From JAZDKP01 sp043802925 (GTDB lineage: Bacteria > Fibrobacterota > OXYB2-FULL-49-7 > JAEUSG01): a stretch of DNA of 29,886 bases. Where the stretch lies: the NCBI GenBank assembly GCA_043802925.1, contig JAZDKP010000305.1, positions 1-29,886 of the forward strand, given 5' to 3'. The first letter of the stretch is position 1. Each line of letters opens with the position of its first letter. Shown here in pieces: positions 1-8,446 of the stretch. The notes below the pieces were generated by a model. The model was given only the letters and a program-made list of their open reading frames with translations, did not search any database and was not told where the DNA came from. A program made the translations under genes and the position numbers.

Positions 1-1
1 G

Positions 2-574
2 CGCGAACTCGCGGTCCAGTCCTCCAACGACACGCTCACCACGACCGAGCGCTCCTACACCAACCAGGAATACTCGGCGCTCATGAGCGAAATCGACCGC
101 GTGACCACGGCCACCCAGTACAACGGGCAGGCGTTGCTCACAGGCGGCACGAGTGCGTTCGGCGGAGTCGGTTCCTCCTCGAGCATCCTGCACATCGGGC
201 CCAACGGTACCAGCACCAATGTGATGACACTGTCCATCAGCGGAACCTCGAGCGGCGCCATCGGCGTGAGCGCCACGAGCGTCACCACACAGACGTCCGC
301 CACGACCGCCATCTCGAACATTGACAGCGCCATCGGCTCTATGAACGCCATGCGGAGCAACCTCGGCGCATTCATCAACCGTCTCGACAGCGCCATCAAC
401 AACCTCGACAACCAGGTGCACAACACCCAGTCTGCCGAGTCGTTGATCCGCGACGCGGACTTTGCCGCCGAGAGCACGGCCTTTACGCGGAACCAGATCA
501 TGGTCCAGTCCGCCACGGCCATGTTAGCGCAGGCCAACGCGGTCCCGCAGAATGTCTTAAGCCTTCTGCGATAA
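2..574 (+). CDS. fliC: Flagellin, C-terminal part (5' end outside window)
   Basis: Structural subunit of the flagellar filament, exported and polymerised outside the cell. The reading frame is open from base 2, so the gene begins upstream; 190 residues are visible. The first visible residues (RELAVQSSNDTLTTTERSY) are the end of the conserved N-terminal D0/D1 helix, and IDRVTTATQYNGQALL is the classic end of the N-terminal D1 domain. A short Ser/Thr/Gly-rich central segment follows instead of large D2/D3 domains, then a C-terminal D1/D0 helix with RDADFAAES and the ending VPQNVLSLLR. The protein is therefore a short flagellin with a minimal variable region. The TAA stop is followed within about 30 bases by a strong terminator. 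The symbol is by family; the organism may have several flagellin paralogues. Identification is very secure. Confidence 0.95.
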   Translation, partial: RELAVQSSNDTLTTTERSYTNQEYSALMSEIDRVTTATQYNGQALLTGGTSAFGGVGSSSSILHIGPNGTSTNVMTLSISGTSSGAIGVSATSVTTQTSATTAISNIDSAIGSMNAMRSNLGAFINRLDSAINNLDNQVHNTQSAESLIRDADFAAESTAFTRNQIMVQSATAMLAQANAVPQNVLSLLR

Positions 575-605
575 ATATCGCGGAACGGCAGGTTGATACA
601 CAGCG

Positions 606-642
606 AAAACCTCCGCCCTTTCAGGGCGGAGGTTTTTCTTTT
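606..642 (+). terminator. Rho-independent terminator after flagellin
   Basis: A perfect 14-bp inverted repeat (left arm 606-619, right arm 623-636) is separated by a 3-base loop and followed by a T-rich tail (TTTTTCTTTT). It lies 32 bases after the flagellin stop and before ndk, so it separates the two transcription units. Confidence 0.93.
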
Positions 643-703
643 GCGCCGTATGGAACGGCTTAACTATTTTTTATATCTTATTCACATTCGAGGAGGCCCT
701 TCC

Positions 704-1105
704 ATGGAACAGACGCTCGTCATGCTCAAACCCAACGCCGCCCGGCTCAAGCTCATCGGGGAGGTAATCTCCCGCTTTGAAAAAGCCCGCCTGTCCCTCG
801 TCCGGATGGAGATGAAGACGCTCACGCTCGAAACAGCGCGGGAGTTCTACAAGGAGCACGCGGGAAAGCCCTTCTACGAACCACTCATCGGCTTCATGAC
901 CTCCGGGGCCATCGTGGCCATGGTCGTGGAAGGGGACAACGCCATCGCCGCGGTTCGCGCCATTGCGGGCGCCACCAATCCCGCAGAGGCCCTGCCAGGC
1001 ACAATCCGCTACGACTTTGCGCCCAACACGCGCGAAAACATCATCCACGCGTCCGACTCCACGCAAAGCGCGGCACGTGAAATCCGCTTCCATTTTCCGG
1101 AATAG
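704..1105 (+). CDS. ndk: Nucleoside-diphosphate kinase
   Basis: Transfers the gamma phosphate of ATP to nucleoside diphosphates through a phospho-histidine, balancing cytoplasmic NTP pools. The 133-residue length fits the family (about 130-150). MEQTLVMLKPNA is the standard N-terminus, and the signature NIIHASDS near the C-terminus places the catalytic histidine at His115. The frame is open further upstream, but ATG 704 is chosen because a consensus AGGAGG lies at 691-696, eight bases away, and the protein family begins here. It follows the flagellin terminator, so it needs its own promoter. It ends only 7 bases from the end of the convergent radical SAM gene, with no obvious terminator between them. 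Confidence 0.96.
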   Translation: MEQTLVMLKPNAARLKLIGEVISRFEKARLSLVRMEMKTLTLETAREFYKEHAGKPFYEPLIGFMTSGAIVAMVVEGDNAIAAVRAIAGATNPAEALPGTIRYDFAPNTRENIIHASDSTQSAAREIRFHFPE

Positions 1106-1112
1106 TTTTTAT

Positions 1113-2066
1113 TTAGAACAATCCCGACATCGCGGGCCGGAGCGCGCGGAAGGCCGTCCGGAACGAAGTGAAATCCCCGATGGAAAAGTACTGGAACCAT
1201 CCGCACCGGCGATCGCAGGCGCGCATCTGGTTGCGCAGTTCCGCGGCCGCGGGCGAGGGAAGGTATTCCATGAGGTCCGCCTGCGCGAGGTCCGGGCCGC
1301 GCGTCTCGCGAATGTGGCAGGGATAAAAGAGCGTCCCGTCCGAATCCACGATAACCGAAGCCGAGCTGCAGCGTCCCTGGCGGAGCGCGTCAAAATAACC
1401 GCCCGGCGTGTAGATGATGCCGGGGTATTTCCGTTTCAACCGTTCCACCTCGGCCTCAAACCGGTCGAGGTCCGGGAAAAACGATTCGGTCCGGTTCATC
1501 TGTACCGCGGGCATGATCACCATGTTCGCGCCCGCGGCACGGCAGCGTGCGGCCTTGGACTCCAGCGCATTTACCGTGTCCGACGTGATCACCACCTGCA
1601 CCGAGAGTTGACGGCAATACCCCTTGTACTCCTCGAGCCGGTCGAAAAGGGCCAGGTTGTTGTGCCCCTCGTCAATGGACACATGCAGGAAATCAATGAG
1701 CCGCCCATATTCGCGCATGGGATAGCGTTCGAGGTTGCGTTCGCTTGTTGTGAAGAGCAGGTAGAAGTCTTTCCGGCGCGCATACGCGAGCAGTTCGCCG
1801 ATGTCCGGCCGCAGGAGCGGTTCACCCCCTTCAAAGCTCACAAGCAGAACGCTGGAGCGCGCGAGGTTGTCGAGCACGGCCTTGACCCGGTCCGTGGCCA
1901 GGTCGGGCCGCGTATCGTTACGGATATTGCAGAATTTGCAGGCGAAATGGCAACGGGAGGTCAGTTTGAACGATGCGTAAAATGGATAGATATTGTCCTT
2001 GGCCCGCCTGTTTTTAAGAAGGCAATCGAGAACCCGTACATATTTGGAGGGCCGCAAGAGACGCAT
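1113..2066 (-). CDS. Radical SAM protein with C-terminal auxiliary-cluster cysteines
   Basis: A 317-residue radical SAM enzyme. The CX3CX2C motif binding the SAM [4Fe-4S] cluster is C39-C43-C46 (SRCHFACKFC), and GGEP at 80-83 is the SAM-amino-group motif. Further cysteines at 233, 250, 284 and 288 resemble a reduced SPASM/twitch auxiliary cluster, as in enzymes that modify peptides or sugars and in family members of unknown substrate. ATG 2066 is chosen over the much longer open frame because the upstream extension is the glycosyltransferase read in another frame, and the glycosyltransferase TGA ends 2 bases before this ATG. A purine-rich GAAGGGG lies just upstream. It is the last gene of the minus-strand envelope operon, so a role in modifying an envelope glycan or lipid is plausible but inferred; the substrate is unknown. 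Confidence 0.85.
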   Translation of the reverse strand: MRLLRPSKYVRVLDCLLKNRRAKDNIYPFYASFKLTSRCHFACKFCNIRNDTRPDLATDRVKAVLDNLARSSVLLVSFEGGEPLLRPDIGELLAYARRKDFYLLFTTSERNLERYPMREYGRLIDFLHVSIDEGHNNLALFDRLEEYKGYCRQLSVQVVITSDTVNALESKAARCRAAGANMVIMPAVQMNRTESFFPDLDRFEAEVERLKRKYPGIIYTPGGYFDALRQGRCSSASVIVDSDGTLFYPCHIRETRGPDLAQADLMEYLPSPAAAELRNQMRACDRRCGWFQYFSIGDFTSFRTAFRALRPAMSGLF

Positions 2067-2068
2067 GA

Positions 2069-3217
2069 TCAGACCCCTTCCCTTCGGGGAAGTTTTTTTC
2101 CCACCCGCCCGTCTTTCCAGGTGAAGGTCCCGAAAATGCCAAAGCAGCAGGCGCCGACAATAAGCGGAATGTGAAGAAGCGCAAGGGGGAAAAACCAGGG
2201 AAGCACGTCGAACTTCCGGAACCGCGCCATTCCCGAAAAAGCGAGGAAGAAATCGAGTGCGGTCTTGAAGAAAAAGGCCGTGAGCGCCGGGGCAAAGAGC
2301 GCCGGAAACAGAGGTGACAGCAGGAGCCCGAGCAGGATGAGCACGTAATAGAGAAAGATACCGGAGAGAGCGAGCGCCTGGGGACGGTTGTAGTACACGG
2401 TCTTGGAACTCCATCGTTTGCGCTGCTCCCAGACCCCGCGGAACGTGGGCGTGGGCTCCGTGGTCACGGCCGCTTTGGGCGAAAGGGCGTAGCGCGTACG
2501 CACGCCCGGGAGGCGCGACACGGCCTGCAGCAGGAGGTCATCGTCGCCCGAAACCACGCCCGCGACGCGCGAAAAGCCCTGGACCGCGTCAAAATGACGG
2601 CGCCGCACCGCAAAGTTGTTGGCATTGGTGTTGACCGGAAAACCCGCGCCCATGGCGCCGGCCGCCACCACCGTGTGGGAAAAGAAGTCCATGGACTGCA
2701 GCCCGAAAAGAAGCGCGCCTGTTTTGTCCGAACAATGGTAGGCCGTGAGACCGGCCACAGCGCCGGCCGTCTCGTCGAAACAGCGGTCCAGGGCAACAAT
2801 CCAGGTGCGCGGCACCACACAATCCGCGTCCGTGAACAGGAGGACTTCGTTCCGGGCCACAGCGATGCCCTGTCTCAAGGCGTGTTTTTTGGGGGAATAG
2901 CCGGGTGGACATTCGGTCACGGAAACGAGACGGAGCCCGGGATGTCGCGCCTGCAGGACGCGCACCACGTCCGCGGTCCCGTCCGTGGAGCGGTCATCAA
3001 CCACGATGACTTCGAACCGGTCCACGGGAAGGTCCTGATTGAGAACACTTTCGAGGCAGCGGCCGAGGAGCGCCTCCTCATTGCGGGCCGCGATAACCAC
3101 GCTGAAAGTGTGCGGCCGCGTGTTTTGACAGGGCGCAAGACGCCGCAGTCCCCGCCAAAGCATGCCGATGCAGGCGGCGTAATACAGCGAAAGAAAAAAG
3201 AGGACAGCGGAAAACAC
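2069..3217 (-). CDS. Membrane-anchored family 2 glycosyltransferase
   Basis: A GT2 (GT-A fold) glycosyltransferase that probably moves an activated sugar to a lipid or polysaccharide acceptor at the inner membrane; 382 residues. An N-terminal hydrophobic anchor (about residues 3-20) is followed by FSVVIAARNEE, VVDDRSTDGT, the metal-binding TDADC, GDDD and QRKRW (the QxxRW signature of processive GT2 enzymes). Two to four hydrophobic C-terminal segments follow, then a cytoplasmic tail with TWKDGR. The start is GTG at 3217; an in-frame TAA lies three codons upstream. No strong ribosome-binding site is visible, and ATG at residue 19 is an alternative that would remove the anchor. It lies 22 bases downstream of the pal-like gene and 2 bases upstream of the radical SAM gene. 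Confidence 0.9.
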   Translation of the reverse strand: MFSAVLFFLSLYYAACIGMLWRGLRRLAPCQNTRPHTFSVVIAARNEEALLGRCLESVLNQDLPVDRFEVIVVDDRSTDGTADVVRVLQARHPGLRLVSVTECPPGYSPKKHALRQGIAVARNEVLLFTDADCVVPRTWIVALDRCFDETAGAVAGLTAYHCSDKTGALLFGLQSMDFFSHTVVAAGAMGAGFPVNTNANNFAVRRRHFDAVQGFSRVAGVVSGDDDLLLQAVSRLPGVRTRYALSPKAAVTTEPTPTFRGVWEQRKRWSSKTVYYNRPQALALSGIFLYYVLILLGLLLSPLFPALFAPALTAFFFKTALDFFLAFSGMARFRKFDVLPWFFPLALLHIPLIVGACCFGIFGTFTWKDGRVGKKLPRREGV

Positions 3218-3239
3218 GCGTCGTTACAGGGAAACGCGG

Positions 3240-3791
3240 TTACTCGACCACAAAGTGGACGCGCCGGTTGGCGGCCCAGGCCTCGGAACCGGCACCCTGC
3301 ACCTTGGGCCGTTCTTCGCCAAAGCTGAGGAGGTGGAGCGACTGTTCGAAAAAGCCCACGTTCAGCAGGTAATCCTTGACGGTTTTGGCGCGGCGCTCGC
3401 CGAGGGCGAGGTTGTATTCCGCGGACCCGCGTTCGTCGGTGTGGCCCTCAATGGCCACGCGTACGTACTTGCCGCGGCTTTTGAGCATATCATTGAGGAT
3501 GGCCACGTCCTTTTTGATGATGTCAACGCCTTCGGTGGGGATCGTGTAGCTGTCAAAATCGAAGGGCACGTCCTGCAGCTCATCGAGCACTTTACGGACC
3601 TGGGCCAGTTCCTCATTCGTCATGTCGTTACGGGACACGGGCTGAAGGCCGCCCGCGTCGGATTTGACCGGCGCCGCGGCCGTATCCGCACTGCCGTCGG
3701 AACGCTTGACGGCCTTGCGGGAGGCGCAGGCGGAAAGCATGGATCCGGCCAGAAGGGCCGTGAGGGCGAAAAGAAGAATTGTGCGAATCAT
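3240..3791 (-). CDS. pal: Pal-like OmpA-domain peptidoglycan-associated lipoprotein
   Basis: An outer-membrane lipoprotein that would tether the membrane to peptidoglycan, normally as part of Tol-Pal. It has 183 residues: a signal peptide with lipobox LSAC (lipidated Cys22), a low-complexity linker to about residue 60, then an OmpA domain. FDFDSYTIP starts the domain; the peptidoglycan-binding signature is EGHTDERGSAEYNLALGERR, followed by FGEERP and NRRVHF. All of these match Pal rather than generic OmpA. ATG 3791 has a GGAG-type site (CCGGAGAAATCCC) directly upstream. No tolA, tolB, tolQ or tolR is adjacent, which is unusual for the canonical pal; it may be a paralogue serving this envelope operon. 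Confidence 0.9.
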   Translation of the reverse strand: MIRTILLFALTALLAGSMLSACASRKAVKRSDGSADTAAAPVKSDAGGLQPVSRNDMTNEELAQVRKVLDELQDVPFDFDSYTIPTEGVDIIKKDVAILNDMLKSRGKYVRVAIEGHTDERGSAEYNLALGERRAKTVKDYLLNVGFFEQSLHLLSFGEERPKVQGAGSEAWAANRRVHFVVE

Positions 3792-3816
3792 GGGATTTCT
3801 CCGGGTTTGGCGTTGA

Positions 3817-5172
3817 TTATGAATTCTGACGGCGGTCCATACCCGTCGTCTTGATGAACAGATTGGTCATGCGCGGGTTGTAGGCCTCGCGCTTTTTGAG
3901 ATTGCCGATGACGACCTTGTTACGTCCGGTCTCCTTGGCCTGGTACACGGCCTCGTCCGCGGCCTTTACGACACGATCCAGCGGCACACGGACGTCGTCG
4001 CACTGCGCGACACCGATGCTGATGGACACCGAGAGGTCCTTTTTACCGGCCGGGTAGACGATTTTCCGGACGCTCCGGCGTATCTGCTCACAGAGTTGGT
4101 ACGCGTCCTTTTCGCCCATGCTGCGGAAAAAGACGATGATCTCTTCGCCTCCGTAACGGCAGGCCACGCCCTGGGGCACGGCCATGCGCTTGATGCACTG
4201 CGCGGTGCCGTGCAGCACCTGGTCCCCCATGTCGTGGCCGTACGTGTCATTGACGGCCTTGAAGCGGTCGATATCGATCATGGCCACACTGAAGAGACGG
4301 CCCAGGTTGATGCGCGAAAGGCCGTTGATGATGTTGTGGGCGTAGTCGCGGTTGTAAATTTTCAGGAGCGGGTCGTAGGCCACGCGATGGTGCAGGCAGT
4401 CGAACCAGTAGTGGAAGACGCCGCCGAGGATGAGGAGCGGAACGAGCAGAAAAAGGAGCTGGGTGAAATGCGCGGCCGGGAGGCCGGCCGATGCGGTGCC
4501 GTGCGCCAGGAGCAGGTTGACCACGGCCAGGGCCGCGACCGCACTGCCAAAGCTGTTTTCCTCGCGCCGCGACAACCAGAGCGACAGCACGACGACCGAC
4601 AGGTTGACGAGATACAGGGCTACAAGATAACCGGCGCCGTATAGGAAAACGCTGTCCGCGGCCACGGTGGAAATGTTCGTGAGTACCACGAAATAGGCGG
4701 TGATTTCCACCCCCACCACCAGCACCGCGATGAGCCGGGTCGTCTGGTAGCGCAACGAAGGTGGCGCGATGATGATGAGCAGGAGATTAAGCGACATAAA
4801 GCCCGCGAGCACGCGCAGGGCCGTGGGCGGGTCCACGCGCTTTAAGAACGCGAGGCTGTAAAAGGCGTCGGGCGAAGGGTAAGCGAAGCAGGTGAGGTAG
4901 AGGTAAAGAATGCCCACGGCCAGGTAAAGGTGGCCAAGGACAAAGACCTTGAACTTGAAAATGCGGCCATACGAGGAAAAACAGGCGATGAACATGCCCC
5001 CGTAGGCCGTGGCCAAAAGCCAGGGCAGCGAGGGATGACCGACGAGCCAGGCGTAAAACCCGGGCGAGCGCCAGTAGAGAAACGACACGGCCAGGGCCGC
5101 AACGGTGATGAGCAGGAAACGGCCCACGCCCCACCGGTTCCGGAGAAAAGAGATGATTTCAGGCCCGCGCAT
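3817..5172 (-). CDS. Membrane-bound GGDEF protein (probable diguanylate cyclase)
   Basis: A 451-residue protein with about eight hydrophobic segments in the first 270 residues, resembling a 7TM-type or MASE-like sensor module, followed by a GGDEF domain of roughly 275-430. It would make cyclic di-GMP from two GTP. The active-site loop is RYGGEEI (339-345), a GGEEF variant with Ile for Phe. The upstream DIDRFKAVNDTYGHDMGD segment is typical of active cyclases. The RxxD inhibitory site normally just before the loop is PQGV here, so product inhibition at that site is probably absent. ATG 5172 is chosen because the longer frame upstream lacks transmembrane character. It sits 41 bases after the GH172 gene and 25 bases before pal, so it is probably co-transcribed with envelope genes. 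Confidence 0.88.
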   Translation of the reverse strand: MRGPEIISFLRNRWGVGRFLLITVAALAVSFLYWRSPGFYAWLVGHPSLPWLLATAYGGMFIACFSSYGRIFKFKVFVLGHLYLAVGILYLYLTCFAYPSPDAFYSLAFLKRVDPPTALRVLAGFMSLNLLLIIIAPPSLRYQTTRLIAVLVVGVEITAYFVVLTNISTVAADSVFLYGAGYLVALYLVNLSVVVLSLWLSRREENSFGSAVAALAVVNLLLAHGTASAGLPAAHFTQLLFLLVPLLILGGVFHYWFDCLHHRVAYDPLLKIYNRDYAHNIINGLSRINLGRLFSVAMIDIDRFKAVNDTYGHDMGDQVLHGTAQCIKRMAVPQGVACRYGGEEIIVFFRSMGEKDAYQLCEQIRRSVRKIVYPAGKKDLSVSISIGVAQCDDVRVPLDRVVKAADEAVYQAKETGRNKVVIGNLKKREAYNPRMTNLFIKTTGMDRRQNS

Positions 5173-5213
5173 CAGATTAATATTCAATTTTCCCGCATTA
5201 AAAACAAGACCTT

Positions 5214-8180
5214 TCAGCGTAGCAAAACAGCCTTGACAGACCGGGCGAGCCCGGCCGCCCGCACGGTGAGAAAATAAACACCCGAAGGACAGGGCCGGCC
5301 CGATTCGTCGCGGCCGTCCCAAGTCAGCCGGTAGGCGCGCCGATGATAGTCGCTCCGGGCGAGTATGCGGAGGCGCACCCCGCGGGCATCGTACACACTC
5401 GCCTCCACACGACTGTCCGCGGCAAGGTCAAACCCGAATGTCACCGAGGGGTTGAAGGGATTGGGAAAGCAGGCCGTCAACCGGAGCTTCAGTGAATCGG
5501 GCACATACCGGTACAATTCACTTAAGGTGAAGAAACGGAACCAGTCGAGGCCCGCGCCGTAACCCGTGGACGCGGTCTCCTTGCCGGATACCCGCACGGC
5601 AATCCGGTTGACGCCCGCATTGAGGACAAAAAAACTGTCCGCGCGCGCGCGGCGTACGCCAGTGGATTCTCCATAACCGCTGGCAGAGAACCCGATGGAG
5701 CGGCCGTTCACGCGCACTTCAAAAAACCCCTGCGCGGGCTCGAGTGTATGCTGGAGCTCCAGCCCGAAGGTATCGCGACCGGAAAGATGGAGCGCAAAGA
5801 CCGCGCTGTCGCCCGGCGCGTGCGCCGCAATACGCAAAGTCCGGCCGTTTGAAAGAAGGGTATCACGGCCGGACAGCGTGTCCGGAAGGTCGGGCCGTTC
5901 CCCGTCCTCATCAAACGGCACGTGTACGAAGACCGAACAGCTGGCCGTGACCAGCAATGGAGCAAAAGCCTCAGCCTCGCGGAACAGCACGCCCGGAGTC
6001 CGAGCCGTAAGCGCGTCCGACCGCACGTCCGCGCGGCCGTCCGGGCCGTAGGTCTCGAACCGGTAGTAATAGGCGCGTCCCGGCATGAGCCGTTCGTCCG
6101 TAAAGCTGAAATCCTGCGTCACACCCGCCAACGTGGACGGCCCGCAGGCAAAGGCGGGCGTTGTGTCGCGGTAGACGGCCACGACCGGAAGCGGCCCCTC
6201 CACGGCAAGGGGCGTCCAGACCAGGGTCTGTCGCGTGCCATCCCCCCAATCCTGCAGGACCCACGGATGGGCCGCGTCCCGGCGCGACGGGTGGACCGCG
6301 GTATCGCGGCTCAGGCAGTGTACCTCGTAGCGGATCGCATTGAACCCCAGGGACCCGGCGTCGGGCAGCAGTCGGATTTTGATGTCCAGCGAATCACGGC
6401 CCCGGGTCAGCGATTCCGGCAGGAAGAAGTCCGCGTCATACAGGCGGTGAAAGGGGTTTTCCAGCGACACGGAGCCATCGCCCACGTAACGGCCGCGCGC
6501 ATAAATCGCCATGCGCTGCCCGCCCCGGCTTACGTCCGTGACCGCGCGGAGGACCACGCCGCGGTTGTCGGGCCGGACGCGGACACGGAATTCGACCGAG
6601 TCCTTGAACGTTTTGCAATAGACCGGAGAAAAATTCACGGTATCACCCGCATAAGCGCAGTAGTTGGAGCGGATATCAAGGAGACTACCGCACCGAAGGC
6701 CATGGCGGCGCTCAGAAGCCGTGTCGCCCATGACAAGTGTGTCGGTCCATACGAGCCAGCGGGTGGAATCGCCGTAGAAGAAGGCCACGCTGGCATAATC
6801 CGTGCCCGAATTCCAACTCCCGGCCGGCCCCTTTTCCACGCCCGCCTTGAAGCCGGACAGGTAAGGAATCCGGTCACTGAAGTGGAAGCGCATGTACGCC
6901 ATCTCCGCACGGGCGCCTAACACGTTCGACAGGCAGCCGCTCAGGGGCAGCGAAAAAGTCTTGTTATCAAAATACCACCCGCCGAGGAGGTAGTCCTCGA
7001 GGCCCGTGCCGCACAGGTCCGGGAAGGAACGGCCATCCGCGTAAAAGCGTTCGTCGCCCTCCATGAAGTATTTCTGGCGGCTGCCCTCGGCGTAAAGGAA
7101 GCTGCCCACAAAATGGCCGCGGCCCTCGGTATACAGGATGGGATAGTCGTGATGGGTCACAAAACAGGCGGGCTCGCTGTGCCGGTAAGCGTGAAAAGGA
7201 AGTGCGGAATCGCCCGGCGCCGAAGGGTCCCAGGTGACCGAAAGGGTGAGCACAACCGGCATCGTGTTATCGTTCTTTGCATAGAGTTCAGCGGAACGCT
7301 GAACCGGCATGGGAAAACGGAGTTCCATGCCGGTGCTGTCAAGCCGCGTAAAGCGCGACGTATAGGGGGCAAACGCGGACCGGCACCCGAAGAGCTCCCC
7401 CAACGGCGCCATCACCTGGGGAACAGGCGATCCGTCCCAGTATGCCATGAGCGTGACACGATTCAGGACCTCAGGGTTCCGTTCGGGTGTTGAGACCGCA
7501 AGCCGGAGCAGGGTACCCGCCCCTGTTCGCCGGTGAAGCGAAAGGGCCGCGCCCGGCAAAAGCGTGAACAGCCGCGTCTCGGTGGCGCCGGACGCAAGCG
7601 ACGGGAAAAACCGGAGGGAATCGGCAAAGGCGCCGTAGTCCGCGGCCGGGTCAAAGACCGGGCAGTCCGCAGCCTCCTTCAGCCGGTAAAAAAGGAAATG
7701 ATAGAAAGAAGGCGCGTTGGAAAAACGGATCTTCAGCCTTTTTTTAAACGGCACGGGTGAAAACGAAAAGGCCCCTCCCCTTCCCGAATCCTCGGCCACG
7801 GTGAGCGGATAGGGAAACAGGGGCAGGTTCCCGGCAAAGAGCGACGTCCGCGAAATGGAGAGCGCGGGGACCGAATCCCCGTCCAGAAAAAACCGCAGGG
7901 TCCCTACCCGGTTGCCCGTGGAATCGCGCGGCATCCAGAGGTTGACCAGGATGCCGGGCCCGGCCTCGTCAAAGACCACGTACTCGCCGTTTTCGACATA
8001 GAGGTATTCCCCGCCGAAAAAACCATCTCCCACATTCCGGTTGTCGCGGTCAAAAGAGGACACCTCGTACAGGACGCGATCCGATTCGGGGTAGGGCAGC
8101 CGCGCCGAGGAGAAACGGTCCGCAAGGGAGGCGGCCAGCAGCAAGGCGGGCAGAATAAATACAGGGGTCAGTCTTCGCAT
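5214..8180 (-). CDS. Secreted GH172 (DUF2961) enzyme with FlgD/T9SS-type C-terminal domain
   Basis: A 988-residue exported protein with a signal peptide at about residues 1-25. The N-terminal half carries GH172/DUF2961 landmarks: GPGILVNLWM near residue 90, EGDERFYADG at 374-383 and GTGLEDYLLGGWYF at 391-404. Glu374 and Glu395 are 21 residues apart, matching the spacing of the two catalytic glutamates of characterised GH172 difructose-dianhydride and related arabinofuranose/fructofuranose enzymes. Beta-sandwich-like modules, including a fibronectin-like segment, follow. The last ~85 residues (CFPNPFNPSVTFGFDL through WDGRDESGRPCPSGVYF) are a FlgD-Ig-like/T9SS type A sorting-type domain, implying cell-surface delivery. 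It overlaps the preceding small gene by 13 bases. Substrate is unknown; a furanoside of its own or a foreign envelope or plant polysaccharide is an inference. Confidence 0.86.
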   Translation of the reverse strand: MRRLTPVFILPALLLAASLADRFSSARLPYPESDRVLYEVSSFDRDNRNVGDGFFGGEYLYVENGEYVVFDEAGPGILVNLWMPRDSTGNRVGTLRFFLDGDSVPALSISRTSLFAGNLPLFPYPLTVAEDSGRGGAFSFSPVPFKKRLKIRFSNAPSFYHFLFYRLKEAADCPVFDPAADYGAFADSLRFFPSLASGATETRLFTLLPGAALSLHRRTGAGTLLRLAVSTPERNPEVLNRVTLMAYWDGSPVPQVMAPLGELFGCRSAFAPYTSRFTRLDSTGMELRFPMPVQRSAELYAKNDNTMPVVLTLSVTWDPSAPGDSALPFHAYRHSEPACFVTHHDYPILYTEGRGHFVGSFLYAEGSRQKYFMEGDERFYADGRSFPDLCGTGLEDYLLGGWYFDNKTFSLPLSGCLSNVLGARAEMAYMRFHFSDRIPYLSGFKAGVEKGPAGSWNSGTDYASVAFFYGDSTRWLVWTDTLVMGDTASERRHGLRCGSLLDIRSNYCAYAGDTVNFSPVYCKTFKDSVEFRVRVRPDNRGVVLRAVTDVSRGGQRMAIYARGRYVGDGSVSLENPFHRLYDADFFLPESLTRGRDSLDIKIRLLPDAGSLGFNAIRYEVHCLSRDTAVHPSRRDAAHPWVLQDWGDGTRQTLVWTPLAVEGPLPVVAVYRDTTPAFACGPSTLAGVTQDFSFTDERLMPGRAYYYRFETYGPDGRADVRSDALTARTPGVLFREAEAFAPLLVTASCSVFVHVPFDEDGERPDLPDTLSGRDTLLSNGRTLRIAAHAPGDSAVFALHLSGRDTFGLELQHTLEPAQGFFEVRVNGRSIGFSASGYGESTGVRRARADSFFVLNAGVNRIAVRVSGKETASTGYGAGLDWFRFFTLSELYRYVPDSLKLRLTACFPNPFNPSVTFGFDLAADSRVEASVYDARGVRLRILARSDYHRRAYRLTWDGRDESGRPCPSGVYFLTVRAAGLARSVKAVLLR

Positions 8181-8446
8181 GGTTCCTTACGGTGAAAATA
8201 CTCAAATTCGATTTCCCGAATCGCCTTGTTTTCCGGATCCAGTTCGATACGAAGCGGCCGGAAATAAATCCGCAGCAGCGAATAGGGATAACTCGGATCC
8301 GCCATCACGGCCGGAGTCCGCCCGCCCGCCGTGAAGCCGGGGCCGGGCTGCCGCAGCATCAGCCGCTTCGATTCCCAGTCAACAAGGCCGGTGCACGGTT
8401 CCCACCCGCCCGCGCGCCGGATCGCCAGGCGCCATTCGCGGAACAT
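8168..8446 (-). CDS. Small conserved-looking protein of unknown function
   Basis: A 92-residue soluble protein without signal peptide or membrane segment. It is rich in Trp, Arg and Pro, with MFREWRLAIRR at the start and IRIxF/IEFEYF-like strands near the end; I recognise no family. The sulfatase-fold gene stop (TGA 8448-8446) shares a base with ATG 8446, so the two are translationally coupled; a TTG one codon earlier is possible. Its 3' end overlaps the GH172 start by 13 bases. Wedged between two real genes with overlaps on both sides, it is very likely coding, but its role is unknown. Confidence 0.6.
   Translation of the reverse strand: MFREWRLAIRRAGGWEPCTGLVDWESKRLMLRQPGPGFTAGGRTPAVMADPSYPYSLLRIYFRPLRIELDPENKAIREIEFEYFHRKEPCED

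Noticed and set aside
963..2174. Long plus-strand open frame (403 codons) across ndk and the radical SAM gene
   Set aside because: It is antisense to two well-supported genes, has no start context or family motif, and shows the biased composition of a GC-rich shadow frame.
5922..6920. 332-codon plus-strand frame inside the GH172 gene
   Set aside because: Antisense to a gene with clear signal peptide, catalytic and C-terminal motifs; low-complexity Arg/Pro/Gly content typical of a shadow.
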